A stretch of 64,000 nucleotides of DNA, from positions 1-64,000 of the forward strand of contig NZ_JANQOI010000104.1 in assembly GCF_028289705.1 (NCBI RefSeq), in the 5' to 3' direction. The position numbers and the translations under genes are program-made. Origin of the DNA: Pelagibius sp. GTDB lineage: Bacteria; Pseudomonadota; Alphaproteobacteria; Kiloniellales; Kiloniellaceae. Each line of letters opens with the position of its first letter. Within the stretch, counting starts at the first letter, position 1. Positions 35,939-46,993 of the stretch are shown here, one piece after another. The notes beneath the pieces are model-generated. The model made no database searches and was not told the DNA's origin. It was given only the letters and a program-made list of their open reading frames with translations.

Positions 35939-36174
35939 CGGACCGTCTGTCTCCCAGAAAAATCAGTGCGAAAGTTCGATGCGTTCTTATCACGTGGCGG
36001 CTCTCGCCTGCCGCGTCAAGCGGCTGGGGGCCTCAACAGGATTTATAGCCTCCTTCGCGGCCGCGCGAAACTGCTTGCTGGCGGGCCCGGGGCGTTGGAA
36101 AACAGGCGTTCCATGCCGGAAACACCCGGGTCCGGACCTCTCCCCACGCCCAACCAGGGATCTGATCCGCCGCA

Positions 36175-37011
36175 ATGTGTACCCTCGTTCTGCTGCGCCG
36201 CCCCGACCACCGCTGGCCGCTGCTGCTGGCCGCCAACCGCGACGAGATGGCGAACCGGCCCTGGGCCGGCCCGGGCCGGCACTGGGCCGACCGGCCGGAG
36301 GTGGTGGCGGGGCTGGACCGCACGGCCGGCGGCTCCTGGCTGGGGATGAACGATCACGGCCTGGTGGCCGCCATCCTGAACCGCCGCGGCTCGCTCGGCC
36401 CGGCGGCCGACAAGCGCAGCCGCGGCGAATTGGTGCTGGAGGCCCTGGATCACGCCGATGCCCTGGCCGCCGCCGAGGCCCTGGCCGAGCTCAACCCTGC
36501 CGCCTACCGCAGCTTCAATCTGGTGGTCGCCGACAACCGCGATGCCTACTGGATCAAGAACCCCGGCGACGGCAGCCCGGCGAAAACTGTGGAAATCCGG
36601 CCGGTTCCGCCCGGGCTCTCGATGCTGACGGCCTATGACCTCAACGATCCGCAGAGCCCACGGATCACGCGTCACTGCGCCGACTTCGAGCAGGCCGCAG
36701 CCCCGGATCCGGAGCGCGGGGACTGGCAGAGCTGGCAGGCGATCCTCGCCCGTTCGGCCGCCAGCGACCCGGCCTCCGGCCCGGAAGCGGCGATGACCGT
36801 GGAGCTGGGGGATTTCCAGACCGTCTCTTCCTCCCTGATCGCCCTGCCGGCGACCCCGGAAACCCTCCTGGAAGAGCCGTCGCAGCCGGTCTGGCTGTTC
36901 GCCGAGGGCCGCCCGGACCGGTATCCCTTCCGGCCTGTCGCCCTGGCGACGCCGGTGGCCGCCGGCGCTCCCGGCGGGCCCGGAGAAGGCGGATTTCCGG
37001 AGGAATTCTAG
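36175..37011 (+). CDS. NRDE (TANGO2-like) protein
   Basis: 278 residues. NRDE landmarks: MCTLVLL with Cys2 as a likely N-terminal nucleophile after Met removal, LLAANRDEMANRP, GGSWLGMNDHGLVAAILNRRG and the TVSSSLIALP segment near the end. The Ntn-hydrolase-like fold is suggested by Cys2. Eukaryotic TANGO2 has been linked to heme or lipid handling; bacterial roles are unclear. It has its own spacer on both sides and lies upstream of purC. Confidence 0.85.
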   Translation: MCTLVLLRRPDHRWPLLLAANRDEMANRPWAGPGRHWADRPEVVAGLDRTAGGSWLGMNDHGLVAAILNRRGSLGPAADKRSRGELVLEALDHADALAAAEALAELNPAAYRSFNLVVADNRDAYWIKNPGDGSPAKTVEIRPVPPGLSMLTAYDLNDPQSPRITRHCADFEQAAAPDPERGDWQSWQAILARSAASDPASGPEAAMTVELGDFQTVSSSLIALPATPETLLEEPSQPVWLFAEGRPDRYPFRPVALATPVAAGAPGGPGEGGFPEEF

Positions 37012-37038
37012 GGCGCAAAAAGACTGCCGGGGGCGCGA

Positions 37039-37068
37039 TTGTTTTTGCCCCCTTTCTCCTGCTATATG
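37039..37068 (+). promoter_or_regulatory. purC promoter candidate
   Basis: TTGTTT (37039-37044), 18-base spacer, TATATG (37063-37068), about 100 bases before the purC start. The long leader could hold a regulator site, but I see no PurR-like box. Confidence 0.5.
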
Positions 37069-37169
37069 ACTGGCCCTTTTGGCGCCTCGGTGCCAGTCTG
37101 AGGACCATGGGGCAGCAATGAGCCGGGGGCGAACCCGCTCCTCGGCTTGGGATATTTGTCCTAACCTGG

Positions 37170-37940
37170 ATGCAATCGATGCGACGCAGACAGATCTACG
37201 AAGGCAAGGCCAAAACCCTCTTCGAGGGGCCGGAACCTGGGACCATCGTCCAGTACTTCAAGGACGATGCGACGGCCTTCAACAATCAGAAGCACGGCAT
37301 CATCACCGGCAAGGGGGTGCTGAATAACCGCATCTCCGAGTACCTGATGACCCGGCTGGAGAGCATCGGCGTGCCCACCCACTTCCTGCGCCGGCTCAAC
37401 ATGCGCGAGCAACTGGTGCGGGAGGTGGAGATCATCCCCGTCGAGATCGTTGTGCGCAACGTCGCCGCCGGCACCCTGGTGAAGCGCCTGGGCATGGAGG
37501 AGGGCGCGCCCCTGCCCCGCTCCATCGTCGAGTACTACTACAAGAACGACGAACTGGGCGACCCGCTGGTCTCCGAGGAGCACATCACCGCCTTCGGCTG
37601 GGCCAACACCCAGGACCTCGACGAGATGCTGCAGTATGCGCTCAGGGTGAACGACTTCCTCTGCGGTCTGTTCCTCGGCGTCGGCCTGAAGCTGGTGGAC
37701 TTCAAGCTGGAGTTCGGCCGCCTCTGGGAGGACGAGGAGATGCGCATTGTCCTGGCCGACGAGATCAGCCCGGACTCCTGCCGCCTCTGGGACATCGCCA
37801 CCAACGAGAAGCTGGACAAGGACCGCTTCCGCCGCGACCTGGGCGGCGTCGAGGAGGCCTATCAGGAAGTCGCCCGCCGCCTGGGCGTGTTGCCCGAGGC
37901 CGGCCCCATCGACATCAAGGGGCCCCGCCTGATGCAGTGA
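37170..37940 (+). CDS. purC: SAICAR synthetase
   Basis: 256 residues from ATG 37170; ATG 37179 is possible. Joins CAIR and aspartate using ATP, step eight of IMP synthesis. Landmarks: [58 protein letters not shown] and the final helix. Length is usual for bacteria. It is followed by the IS110 element, which now separates it from purS. Confidence 0.97.
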   Translation: MQSMRRRQIYEGKAKTLFEGPEPGTIVQYFKDDATAFNNQKHGIITGKGVLNNRISEYLMTRLESIGVPTHFLRRLNMREQLVREVEIIPVEIVVRNVAAGTLVKRLGMEEGAPLPRSIVEYYYKNDELGDPLVSEEHITAFGWANTQDLDEMLQYALRVNDFLCGLFLGVGLKLVDFKLEFGRLWEDEEMRIVLADEISPDSCRLWDIATNEKLDKDRFRRDLGGVEEAYQEVARRLGVLPEAGPIDIKGPRLMQ

Positions 37941-38410
37941 GGCGGGCGGCGGCGCGCGGCCGTCCCTTGTCCTCCCAAACCGTCCTTGCCGGACTCGTAT
38001 GGTGATTTTGTTGTCAAGGCCGGGTATCGGTTTGGGATATTGATCTTTCAGGCTTTGTTTTCTGGGTTCTCTGATCGGTTTTGCTTTGGTTTTCGCCTTG
38101 GGTGTCGGGTCACGAGGTTTATCAGCTCTTTGTCTCACCGTCCTGGGCGGCTCCCTTGGGCTCAGACCGTAGGGCCTGCAAACTCGTATCCGGTGGAGCC
38201 AGTGGCTCCGGACCATTATGCCCCATTCGCGGGGTTGCTCGGGAGCCTGGGAGGGCGGGACCAATCTTGATGGCGGCTTGTTACAGCCCTAGTCCGGGAC
38301 GGTCTCCCGCCCACCCAGGTCGGCTCGAGGCCTTGGCGCCAATTGCCGCGTGCCTATCGCCTAAGGTCTATTCGCTCTTGCGTCTTCTCGGCGAATTCCT
38401 CTCATTCTGG
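37941..38410. other. noncoding stretch between purC and IS110 transposase
   Basis: 470 bp without a gene. From about 37,990 it is T-rich and likely belongs to the insertion sequence. This is the 3' side of the transposase, where IS1111-type members carry their guide-RNA region. Confidence 0.5.
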
Positions 38411-39743
38411 TCATGCTGGCTTGAAGCGTGCGCCTTGCGGCGCTTCGCCGGTCTCCAGATAGCGCCATAAGGCGATGAGCAGCTTGCGGGCCATGGCCAC
38501 GACCATGATTTTGCGGATCCGCCCTTTGGCGCCGCCGCTGCGTTCGGCGAACCAGAGACTAAGCGCGCTGTTGGGCTGAAAGCGCAGCCAGCGCCAGGCC
38601 AGTTGCATGACAATCCGACGCACACGCGCATTGCCGGCCTTGCCGATCCCCTGCTCGCGCTCGCTGCCGCCACTGTGGAACGGCGTGCCGGTCAGACCAA
38701 CGAAACTGGCCAGCGCGCGGCGATCGCGGAACGAGCGGCAGAACAGCTCGCGCACCAAGGTGGTCGCGGTTTCCACGCCCAAGCCGTAGAAATGGGTCAA
38801 CAGTTGGATCTTGCGCTCGTTGTGATCCGGCTGCCTCACGCTTTGCACCCGATCCCGCTCGGCCTCGATCTCCTTGAGCTGATCCGAGACCAGGCGGTGG
38901 CGCGCCATCAGGCGTCTCAGTTCGGCCATCAGGTGTCGTGGCAGGCGCTCGCCGGCAAAGCTGCGCAGTTCCTCAAGCCGGGCCTGCGCTCTCTTGAGGC
39001 GCGGCTTAAAGCCGAAAGTGCCATGCAGGCACAGCAGGTTTTCGATCCGGTTCTCCAGTTTGACCCGTTCGCTCACCAGCCGCTCACGCTCACGCCCCGG
39101 CCGACGTTGATCCTCCTCCGCCTCGCTGGGGATGCGCACCATCGAACAGACACCCGGCTCACCACGCATCCAGGCCAGCAAGGTCCTAAGAAGCATGTCC
39201 AGATCGATCCGGTCGGTCTTCACGCGCCGAGCCCGACGTGGCACCGGGATGCTCGCCGGATGCATGATCTCGACCTCGATCCCCTGAGAGCGTAGATGGC
39301 GGGCGATCCAGAAACCATCCCGGCCGGCCTCATAGGTCAAGACGATCCGGCGCACCTCATGGCCAGCCGATAAGGCTTTGCATTGCCAGCTTTTCAGCAT
39401 AGCCAAAAGACCCGGCATATCGCGTGGCGCAAGACTGCGACGCGGTCGACGCGAAAGTCCTGGAACAACTGCAGCCAATTGCCACGACTTGCCACTCAAT
39501 TCCAAGGCAACCACCAATGTGCTAGCCTGCTCAAAGGCGGCTACGGGCTCGTGCGAGACGCAAGACACTGTCATCGGATCGCTCCTATCTTTCCTGGTTT
39601 GCCGACCTAAAAGATAGCCGATCCCGTCGCCGCCAACCCACATAGCATCTTGATCCACGGGTAAAGGCCGAGGGCAACAATCCGGAGAGGGAATAAAGTA
39701 TTTCTTGTCAAAGGGTTGCCGTGCGTTGCTCCCCCAAATTGTC
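37990..39743 (-). mobile_element. IS110-family insertion sequence (ends approximate)
   Basis: Ends are estimates. TTGCCGGACTCGT occurs at about 37,986 and TTGCCGGACTTGT at 39,745, on either side of the transposase gene, and the right one is part of a known dispersed palindrome. The IS may have inserted at this repeat. IS110 elements usually lack terminal inverted repeats, so ends cannot be fixed by eye. Confidence 0.5.
38411..39574 (-). CDS. IS110-family DEDD transposase
   Basis: 387 residues from ATG 39574 (AGGAG upstream). N-terminal DEDD (RuvC-like) domain: VALELSGKSW (Glu replaces the usual first Asp), YEAGRDGFWIARHL, and VKTDRIDLDMLL with two Asp. The C-terminal PF02371 serine-containing domain follows: LTHFYGLGVETATTLVREL, SFVGLTGTPFHSGGSE, GNARVRRIVMQLAWRWLRF. 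These recombinases work with a structured RNA from the noncoding end. The first-residue change (Glu for Asp) may be tolerated. The gene is otherwise full-length, so it may be active. Confidence 0.9.
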   Translation of the reverse strand: MTVSCVSHEPVAAFEQASTLVVALELSGKSWQLAAVVPGLSRRPRRSLAPRDMPGLLAMLKSWQCKALSAGHEVRRIVLTYEAGRDGFWIARHLRSQGIEVEIMHPASIPVPRRARRVKTDRIDLDMLLRTLLAWMRGEPGVCSMVRIPSEAEEDQRRPGRERERLVSERVKLENRIENLLCLHGTFGFKPRLKRAQARLEELRSFAGERLPRHLMAELRRLMARHRLVSDQLKEIEAERDRVQSVRQPDHNERKIQLLTHFYGLGVETATTLVRELFCRSFRDRRALASFVGLTGTPFHSGGSEREQGIGKAGNARVRRIVMQLAWRWLRFQPNSALSLWFAERSGGAKGRIRKIMVVAMARKLLIALWRYLETGEAPQGARFKPA

Positions 39744-39829
39744 ATTGCCGGACTTGTTCCGGCAATCCATCGCGGTCCGGGTCTCGGTCTTTCCATGGAC
39801 TCTCGGGACAAGCCCGAGAGTGACGATGG
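39744..39829. repeat. dispersed palindromic repeat unit
   Basis: Two hairpins, ATTGCCGGA/TCCGGCAAT (39744-39766) and ACTCTCGGG/CCCGAGAGT (39799-39821), with outer CCATCG (39767-39772)/CGATGG (39824-39829). This layout matches repeats spread through many alphaproteobacterial genomes. Adjoins the IS110 element. Confidence 0.75.
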
Positions 39830-39903
39830 GGATTAAGATGAGACGGGCAACCCATTGATCTGAAAGACTTTGGTTCGACTTGAACTCTGAGGGCGGCGGG
39901 ACG

Positions 39904-40407
39904 ATGGTGGGCAAAGCCGAGAAGTCTTTAAGCTCAGGCGATCACGACAACGCCGGGGTGATCGCCCACCCGCCGCTGATCTACCTGGGGGCTCTGCTGA
40001 TCGGTCTCGCATGCGATTGGGGGCTGGCCCTTCCCGCCCTGCCCTTGCCGGGTGGGATTGCCGGACACGCGCTGGCCGCGGTCCCGGGCGTTCTCGGCGC
40101 GGTGCTCCTGTTCGCCGCCGCGGCCCGCTTTATCCGCGCCGGAACCAACATCCCCACCCACCGGCCGACGACGGCCCTGGTGACCGAGGGGCTCTACCGC
40201 TTCAGCCGGAACCCCATCTACCTCGGCCTGACCCTGATCTATCTGGGCCTGGCCGTGGCCTTCTCCAGCCTCGCCGCCCTTGCCCTTCTGCCCATCGTCC
40301 TGGGGGTCATGCAGGTCGGCGTGATCCGGCGCGAGGAGCGTTATCTCGAGCGCAAGTTCGGCGAGAGCTATCTGGCCTACAAGTCCCGGGTGCGGCGCTG
40401 GCTTTAG
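39904..40407 (+). CDS. isoprenylcysteine methyltransferase-like membrane protein
   Basis: 167 residues from ATG 39904. Four to five membrane helices. The C-terminal half carries the ICMT/PEMT-like motif: LYRFSRNPIYLGLTLIYLG and the end RREERYLERKFGESYLAYKS, which binds SAM at the membrane. Substrate in bacteria is unknown; candidates are small hydrophobic or lipid acceptors. It precedes the 28-bp inverted repeat at 40,430. Confidence 0.88.
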   Translation: MVGKAEKSLSSGDHDNAGVIAHPPLIYLGALLIGLACDWGLALPALPLPGGIAGHALAAVPGVLGAVLLFAAAARFIRAGTNIPTHRPTTALVTEGLYRFSRNPIYLGLTLIYLGLAVAFSSLAALALLPIVLGVMQVGVIRREERYLERKFGESYLAYKSRVRRWL

Positions 40408-40429
40408 GGGCTTTCATGTCTTGACGGCA

Positions 40430-40500
40430 CCGGCCCGCGCCCCCTCCCGGCCACCCATGGGCATTATCCTGGTGGGTGGCCGGGAGGGGGCGCGGGCTGG
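40430..40500. repeat. 28-bp inverted repeat with 15-base loop
   Basis: Arms 40430-40457 and 40473-40500 are reverse complements with one mismatch, both very GC-rich (core GCGCCCCCTCCCGGCCACCC). No T-run follows, so it is not a normal terminator. It is preceded by TCATGTCTTGACGGCACCGG, close to sequences near 6,547 and 6,970. Confidence 0.85.
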
Positions 40501-40673
40501 CACCGAATTCGACGTAAGTCGATAACCTGGAACCCTTGCCAGATCCCTTGGCGGCACCACCCTTGCTTCCTTGACACGGCGCGCGGCCTCCAGCCTTGGT
40601 GGTACATGCCCTGACACAAGACTGTGCTAGATTGCAGGGCATTCGGGCTTGGTCGACTTGAGAGGAGACAGCG

Positions 40674-41228
40674 ATGCGCTTCCGCTTCCCCGCCATCTTG
40701 GCTGTCATGGTGGTGATTGCCGCCACCATCGATGGCGCCCCCGCCAGCGCCGAGAAGGCCGGGACCATCGAGAAGAACTCCCGCGACGCTCTGGCGCAGC
40801 TCCTGGGCAACTCGGAGGCCGCCAAGCGGCTCGCCGTCGACGCCGCCGGCATCCTGGTGTTTCCCAAGATCGTCAAGGGCGGCCTGATCGTCGGCGGCCA
40901 GTACGGCGAAGGCGCCCTGTTCAAGGACGAGGCCGTGGCGGGCTACTACAGCACCGCGGCCGCTTCCTTTGGCCTGCAGGCCGGTCTCCAGACCTACGGC
41001 TACGCCGTCTTCTTCCTCGACGAGGGCGCCCTGGGGTTCCTGGACGACAGCGACGGCTGGGAAATCGGCACCGCCCCCAACGTCGTCGTGGTGGACAAGG
41101 GCGCCGCCGCCACACTCAGCACCACCTCGGCCCAGGAAGACATCTATATCTTTTTCTTCGATCAGAAGGGCCTGATGGCCGAGCTCAGCATCCAGGGCAG
41201 CAAGATCACCACCCTCAACCCTGACTAG
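40674..41228 (+). CDS. secreted SYLF-domain lipid-binding protein 1
   Basis: 184 residues. Signal peptide 1-26 (AVMVVIAATIDGAPASA), then a SYLF/Ysc84-type domain: DAAGILVFPKIVKGGLIVGG, GEGALFKDEAVAGYYS, LQAGLQTYGYAVFFL, GTAPNVVVVD and the final strands. SYLF domains bind lipids; bacterial forms are exported. GAGGAGA precedes the ATG. A close paralog follows 103 bp downstream, same strand. Confidence 0.93.
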   Translation: MRFRFPAILAVMVVIAATIDGAPASAEKAGTIEKNSRDALAQLLGNSEAAKRLAVDAAGILVFPKIVKGGLIVGGQYGEGALFKDEAVAGYYSTAAASFGLQAGLQTYGYAVFFLDEGALGFLDDSDGWEIGTAPNVVVVDKGAAATLSTTSAQEDIYIFFFDQKGLMAELSIQGSKITTLNPD

Positions 41229-41331
41229 GGCCTGGGCGATGTGCTTAGGGCATCGATCGCTCTGGCCCCTGTCCCGCGGAAAGCGGTAGAATCCGAGTCG
41301 GTTCGAGATGCCGATCCGGAAGGAGATGACG

Positions 41332-41889
41332 ATGCGCCCAAAGTTTTTGACGGTTCTTGCGGCTTTGGCGGTGGCGGTGACTGCGGCCTTCGCCGAGCCG
41401 GCGCTCGCACAGTCGGAACGCGCCACCACGATCGAGACCAACGCCCGAGACGCCTTCACCCTGCTCAAGGAGAACTCGGAGGCAGCCAAGCGGCTGGCCG
41501 TCGACGCCGCCGGCATCCTGGTGTTTCCCAAGATCGTCAAGGGTGGCCTGATCGTCGGCGGCCAGTACGGCGAGGGCGCCCTCTTCAAGAACGAGGCCCT
41601 GTCCGGCTATTACAGCACCGCCGCGGCTTCCCTGGGCCTGCAGGCCGGGCTCCAGACCTTCGGCTATGCGATCTTTTTCCTGAACGAGGACGGCCTGAAC
41701 TACCTCGACAACAGCGACGGCTGGGAGATCGGCACAGCCCCCAACGTCGTGGTGGTGGACTCAGGCGCGGGGGCATCGCTGACCACGACCTCCGCGCGCG
41801 GAAACATCTACGTCTTCTTCTTCGACCAGAAGGGGCTGATGGCCGGACTGACCATCGAGGGCACCAAGATCACCACGATCGATCCCTAG
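41332..41889 (+). CDS. secreted SYLF-domain lipid-binding protein 2
   Basis: 185 residues from ATG 41332, preceded by AAGGAG at six bases. Signal peptide 1-26 (LAVAVTAAFAEPALA). Nearly the same as its neighbour in the SYLF core (VFPKIVKGGLIVGGQYGEGA in both), with differences mainly in the signal peptide and the helix after it. A tandem duplication. TAGAAT at 41287-41292 could be its own -10 box, so the two may be regulated apart. Confidence 0.93.
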   Translation: MRPKFLTVLAALAVAVTAAFAEPALAQSERATTIETNARDAFTLLKENSEAAKRLAVDAAGILVFPKIVKGGLIVGGQYGEGALFKNEALSGYYSTAAASLGLQAGLQTFGYAIFFLNEDGLNYLDNSDGWEIGTAPNVVVVDSGAGASLTTTSARGNIYVFFFDQKGLMAGLTIEGTKITTIDP

Positions 41890-42028
41890 CGCTGACTAAG
41901 ACTCCACACCAAGCGAATTGCGGCCCTCTTTCCGTTCGTGGCCGGCTTGTTTTGGGGAGCCGGCAAGGCTAATGTCCGGCCACCTTTCCACCCCGCGAGT
42001 CGGAACGATCCGGCCCATGAAGGCCCCC

Positions 42029-42271
42029 ATGAAAGCACGAGTCCACGTCACTCTGAAGACCGGTGTGCTCGATCCCCAGGGCAAGGCCATTGAACAGGCC
42101 CTCGCGGCCCTCGGCTTTGGCGGGGTCGACAACGTCCGCCAGGGCAAGGTGATCGAGTTCTCCCTGCAGGAAAGTGATCGCGCCAAGGCCCAGGCCGATG
42201 TCGAGGCCATGTGCGAGAAGCTGCTGGCCAACACGGTCATCGAAAACTACGCCATCGAGCTGGATGCCTGA
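42029..42271 (+). CDS. purS: FGAM synthetase subunit PurS
   Basis: 80 residues from ATG 42029 (AAGG five bases upstream; in-frame ATG 42017 also possible). Joins PurQ and PurL in the formylglycinamidine synthetase complex, bridging them and helping ammonia channelling. Landmarks: MKARVHVTLKTGVLDPQGKA, ALAALGFGGVDNVRQGKVI, MCEKLLANTVIENYAIEL. Its stop overlaps the next gene by eight bases. Confidence 0.95.
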   Translation: MKARVHVTLKTGVLDPQGKAIEQALAALGFGGVDNVRQGKVIEFSLQESDRAKAQADVEAMCEKLLANTVIENYAIELDA

Positions 42272-42911
42272 GACCGCGCCCGCAGGTGCCGCCGGGTCGC
42301 AGCCGGCAGAGCAGGCGGCCGCCGGCAACACGGTGCGCGACGTCTACTGGACGCCCTGGGAAGGGCCCGGCGTCGAACACCTGCACATGACCGACTACGG
42401 CGACCGGATCGCCGCCTTCGGGCTGATCCTGCGCCCGCTGGGCGACCAGCATGTGCGCATCCGCATCGGCTATCACGCCGATGCCCTGTGGAACACCCGG
42501 CGCGTGATGGTTGCCCTTGCCACCGCCGACGAGGACCGGCCCCGCAAGGTGGTGCTGGAAGGCGACGGAGAGGGCCGCTGGCGCCTGATGGAACAGGAGG
42601 CCCCGCAGTTCGAAGGCTGCCGCGACGTCGACATCGAGGTCAGCCCCTTCAGCAACACCGTGCCGATCCGCCGCCTCAATCTGAGGCCCGGCCAGTCCGC
42701 AGAAATCGGGGCGGTCTACGTGCCGCTGCCCAGCCTGGAGCCGAGGCTGGTGCGGCAGCGCTACACCTGCCTGGAGCCGCTGGGGCCCCTGGGCGGTGCC
42801 TTCGCGTACGAAAACCTGGAAAGCGGCATCACCGCCGAGTTGAAGGTCGACGGCGACGGGCTGGTCAAGGACTACCCCGAGGCCTTCCGCCGGAGCTGGC
42901 CGACGTGGTGA
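42264..42911 (+). CDS. putative glycolipid-binding protein (PF06475) between purS and purQ
   Basis: 215 residues from ATG 42264. Family landmarks: [50 protein letters not shown] and the [19 protein letters not shown] segment. The family name comes from structure-based suggestion of glycolipid binding; the biochemical role is not shown. Its start overlaps purS (ATGCCTGA), so it is translated with the purine genes. No link to purine synthesis is known to me. Confidence 0.85.
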   Translation: MPETAPAGAAGSQPAEQAAAGNTVRDVYWTPWEGPGVEHLHMTDYGDRIAAFGLILRPLGDQHVRIRIGYHADALWNTRRVMVALATADEDRPRKVVLEGDGEGRWRLMEQEAPQFEGCRDVDIEVSPFSNTVPIRRLNLRPGQSAEIGAVYVPLPSLEPRLVRQRYTCLEPLGPLGGAFAYENLESGITAELKVDGDGLVKDYPEAFRRSWPTW

Positions 42912-42969
42912 ACGGCCGCAGCGGCGCGGTCGCCGCCGCCAGACCCCGAGCACAGCAGGGAGCGTGCCC

Positions 42970-43655
42970 ATGAAGGCCGCGGTCATCGTCTTTCCCGGGT
43001 CCAACTGCGACCGCGACGTGCAGGTCGCGCTCAGGCAGTCCATGGGGCGAGAGCCGCTGATGGTCTGGCACAAGGAAACCGACTTCGACCCGGTGGACCT
43101 CATCGTCCTGCCCGGCGGTTTCTCCTACGGCGACTATCTGCGCTGCGGCGCCATGGCCGCCAACTCCCCGGTGATGAAGGAGGTCGTGGCCCGCGCCGAC
43201 AAGGGGGTGGCGGTGCTGGGGATCTGCAACGGCTTTCAGATGCTCACCGAAGCGGGGCTGCTGCCCGGCGTGCTCATGCGCAACGCCGATCTGAAGTTCG
43301 TCTGCCGTGACGTCACCGTGCGGGTGGAGAGCAGCCAGAGCCTCTTTACCCACAAGTACGAGCAGGGCCAGCCGATCCGCATCCCCGTCGCCCACCACGA
43401 CGGCAACTACTTCACCGACGAGGCCGGACTGCAGCGTCTGGAAGACCGCGGCCAGATCGCCTTTCGCTATTGCGATGCCGAGGGCGCGGTCACGGCCGAG
43501 GCCAACCCCAACGGCTCCCAGCGCAACATCGCCGGGGTCTACAACGAGACCAAGACCGTGCTCGGCCTGATGCCCCATCCCGAGCGCCTGGCCGACCCGA
43601 AGCTGGGCGGCAGCGACGGGCGCGGCGTCTTCGACGGCCTGGTGGAGGCGCTGGC

Positions 43656-43659
<4 letters not shown>
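42970..43659 (+). CDS. purQ: FGAM synthetase glutaminase subunit PurQ
   Basis: 229 residues from ATG 42970 (AGGGAG seven bases before; a GTG at 42964 is less likely). Class I glutamine amidotransferase: [24 protein letters not shown], the nucleophile Cys in [13 protein letters not shown], and the His/Glu pair in GLMPHPERL. Supplies ammonia to PurL. Stop and purL start overlap (ATGA). Confidence 0.97.
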
Positions 43660-45869
<2,210 letters not shown>

Positions 45870-45937
45870 GGCGCGGCCTCTTCCCTGGAGAGATCAACGA
45901 GAGGCCCGGGTGAGCGGGCCGGGGAAGGAAACCGAGC

Positions 45938-46177
45938 ATGCCGATGAATCCGGCGGAAATCGAGGGCATGATCAAGACGGCCATGCCGGACGCGGAGGTC
46001 CGCATCGAGGACCTGCGCGGCGACGGCGACCACTACGCCGCCTACATCGTGTCCGCGGCCTTCCGCGGCAAGACCCGGGTGCAGCAACATCAGATGGTCT
46101 ATGAGGCCCTGCAGGGGCGCATGGGCAACGAGCTCCACGCGCTGGCGCTGCAGACCTCGACCCCGCCCGAGGCTTGA
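45938..46177 (+). CDS. BolA-family protein
   Basis: 79 residues. MPMNPAEIEGMIKTAMPDAE, then DGDHYAAYIVSAAF, and the conserved RVQQHQMVYEALQ with the His that ligates a [2Fe-2S] cluster with a glutaredoxin, plus the final LHALAL. Partner gene grxD is 105 bp downstream, a conserved pairing. AAGGAAAC precedes the ATG. Confidence 0.95.
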   Translation: MPMNPAEIEGMIKTAMPDAEVRIEDLRGDGDHYAAYIVSAAFRGKTRVQQHQMVYEALQGRMGNELHALALQTSTPPEA

Positions 46178-46282
46178 GCGTGGCTTGAGCCGTCGGCGCG
46201 GCAACGAGACGAAGCGGCGCGTGAGCGCCCAGAGAACCGGGCGCCCCGAAGCGGGGGCGCCGCAAAGAAAGGAGTGAAGGTT

Positions 46283-46675
<393 letters not shown>

Positions 46676-46686
46676 TTCGTTTTTTT

Positions 46687-46993
46687 CATAACGAATAGCG
46701 AGTTCTGGCCAGAGAGATACTGAACATTCGCTACCTGCAGGCGCGGCCTCTACTTTTCGTACCACTGACATCACGAATAAGATCTAGACAAAACAGTTCA
46801 GCAAACCATTTCTCCCGTCACGAAATTCACCAAGAGTCATATACAAAGATGCTCGTATATCGCAAGAAACGGATGGGAGCCTAGAGACCACCTCTTGGCG
46901 TCAACATAGTTGAATTACAATCAACACTTCACGTGAACGGTTATTACGTGAGCAAGAAAGTAATCTAGCGTTCCTTTGTCTGAATCATTAGTG
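46687..46993. other. AT-rich gene-free stretch
   Basis: About 300 bp, clearly AT-richer than the host, with no convincing ORF, repeat or RNA. It is the left part of the insert behind grxD. Confidence 0.5.
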
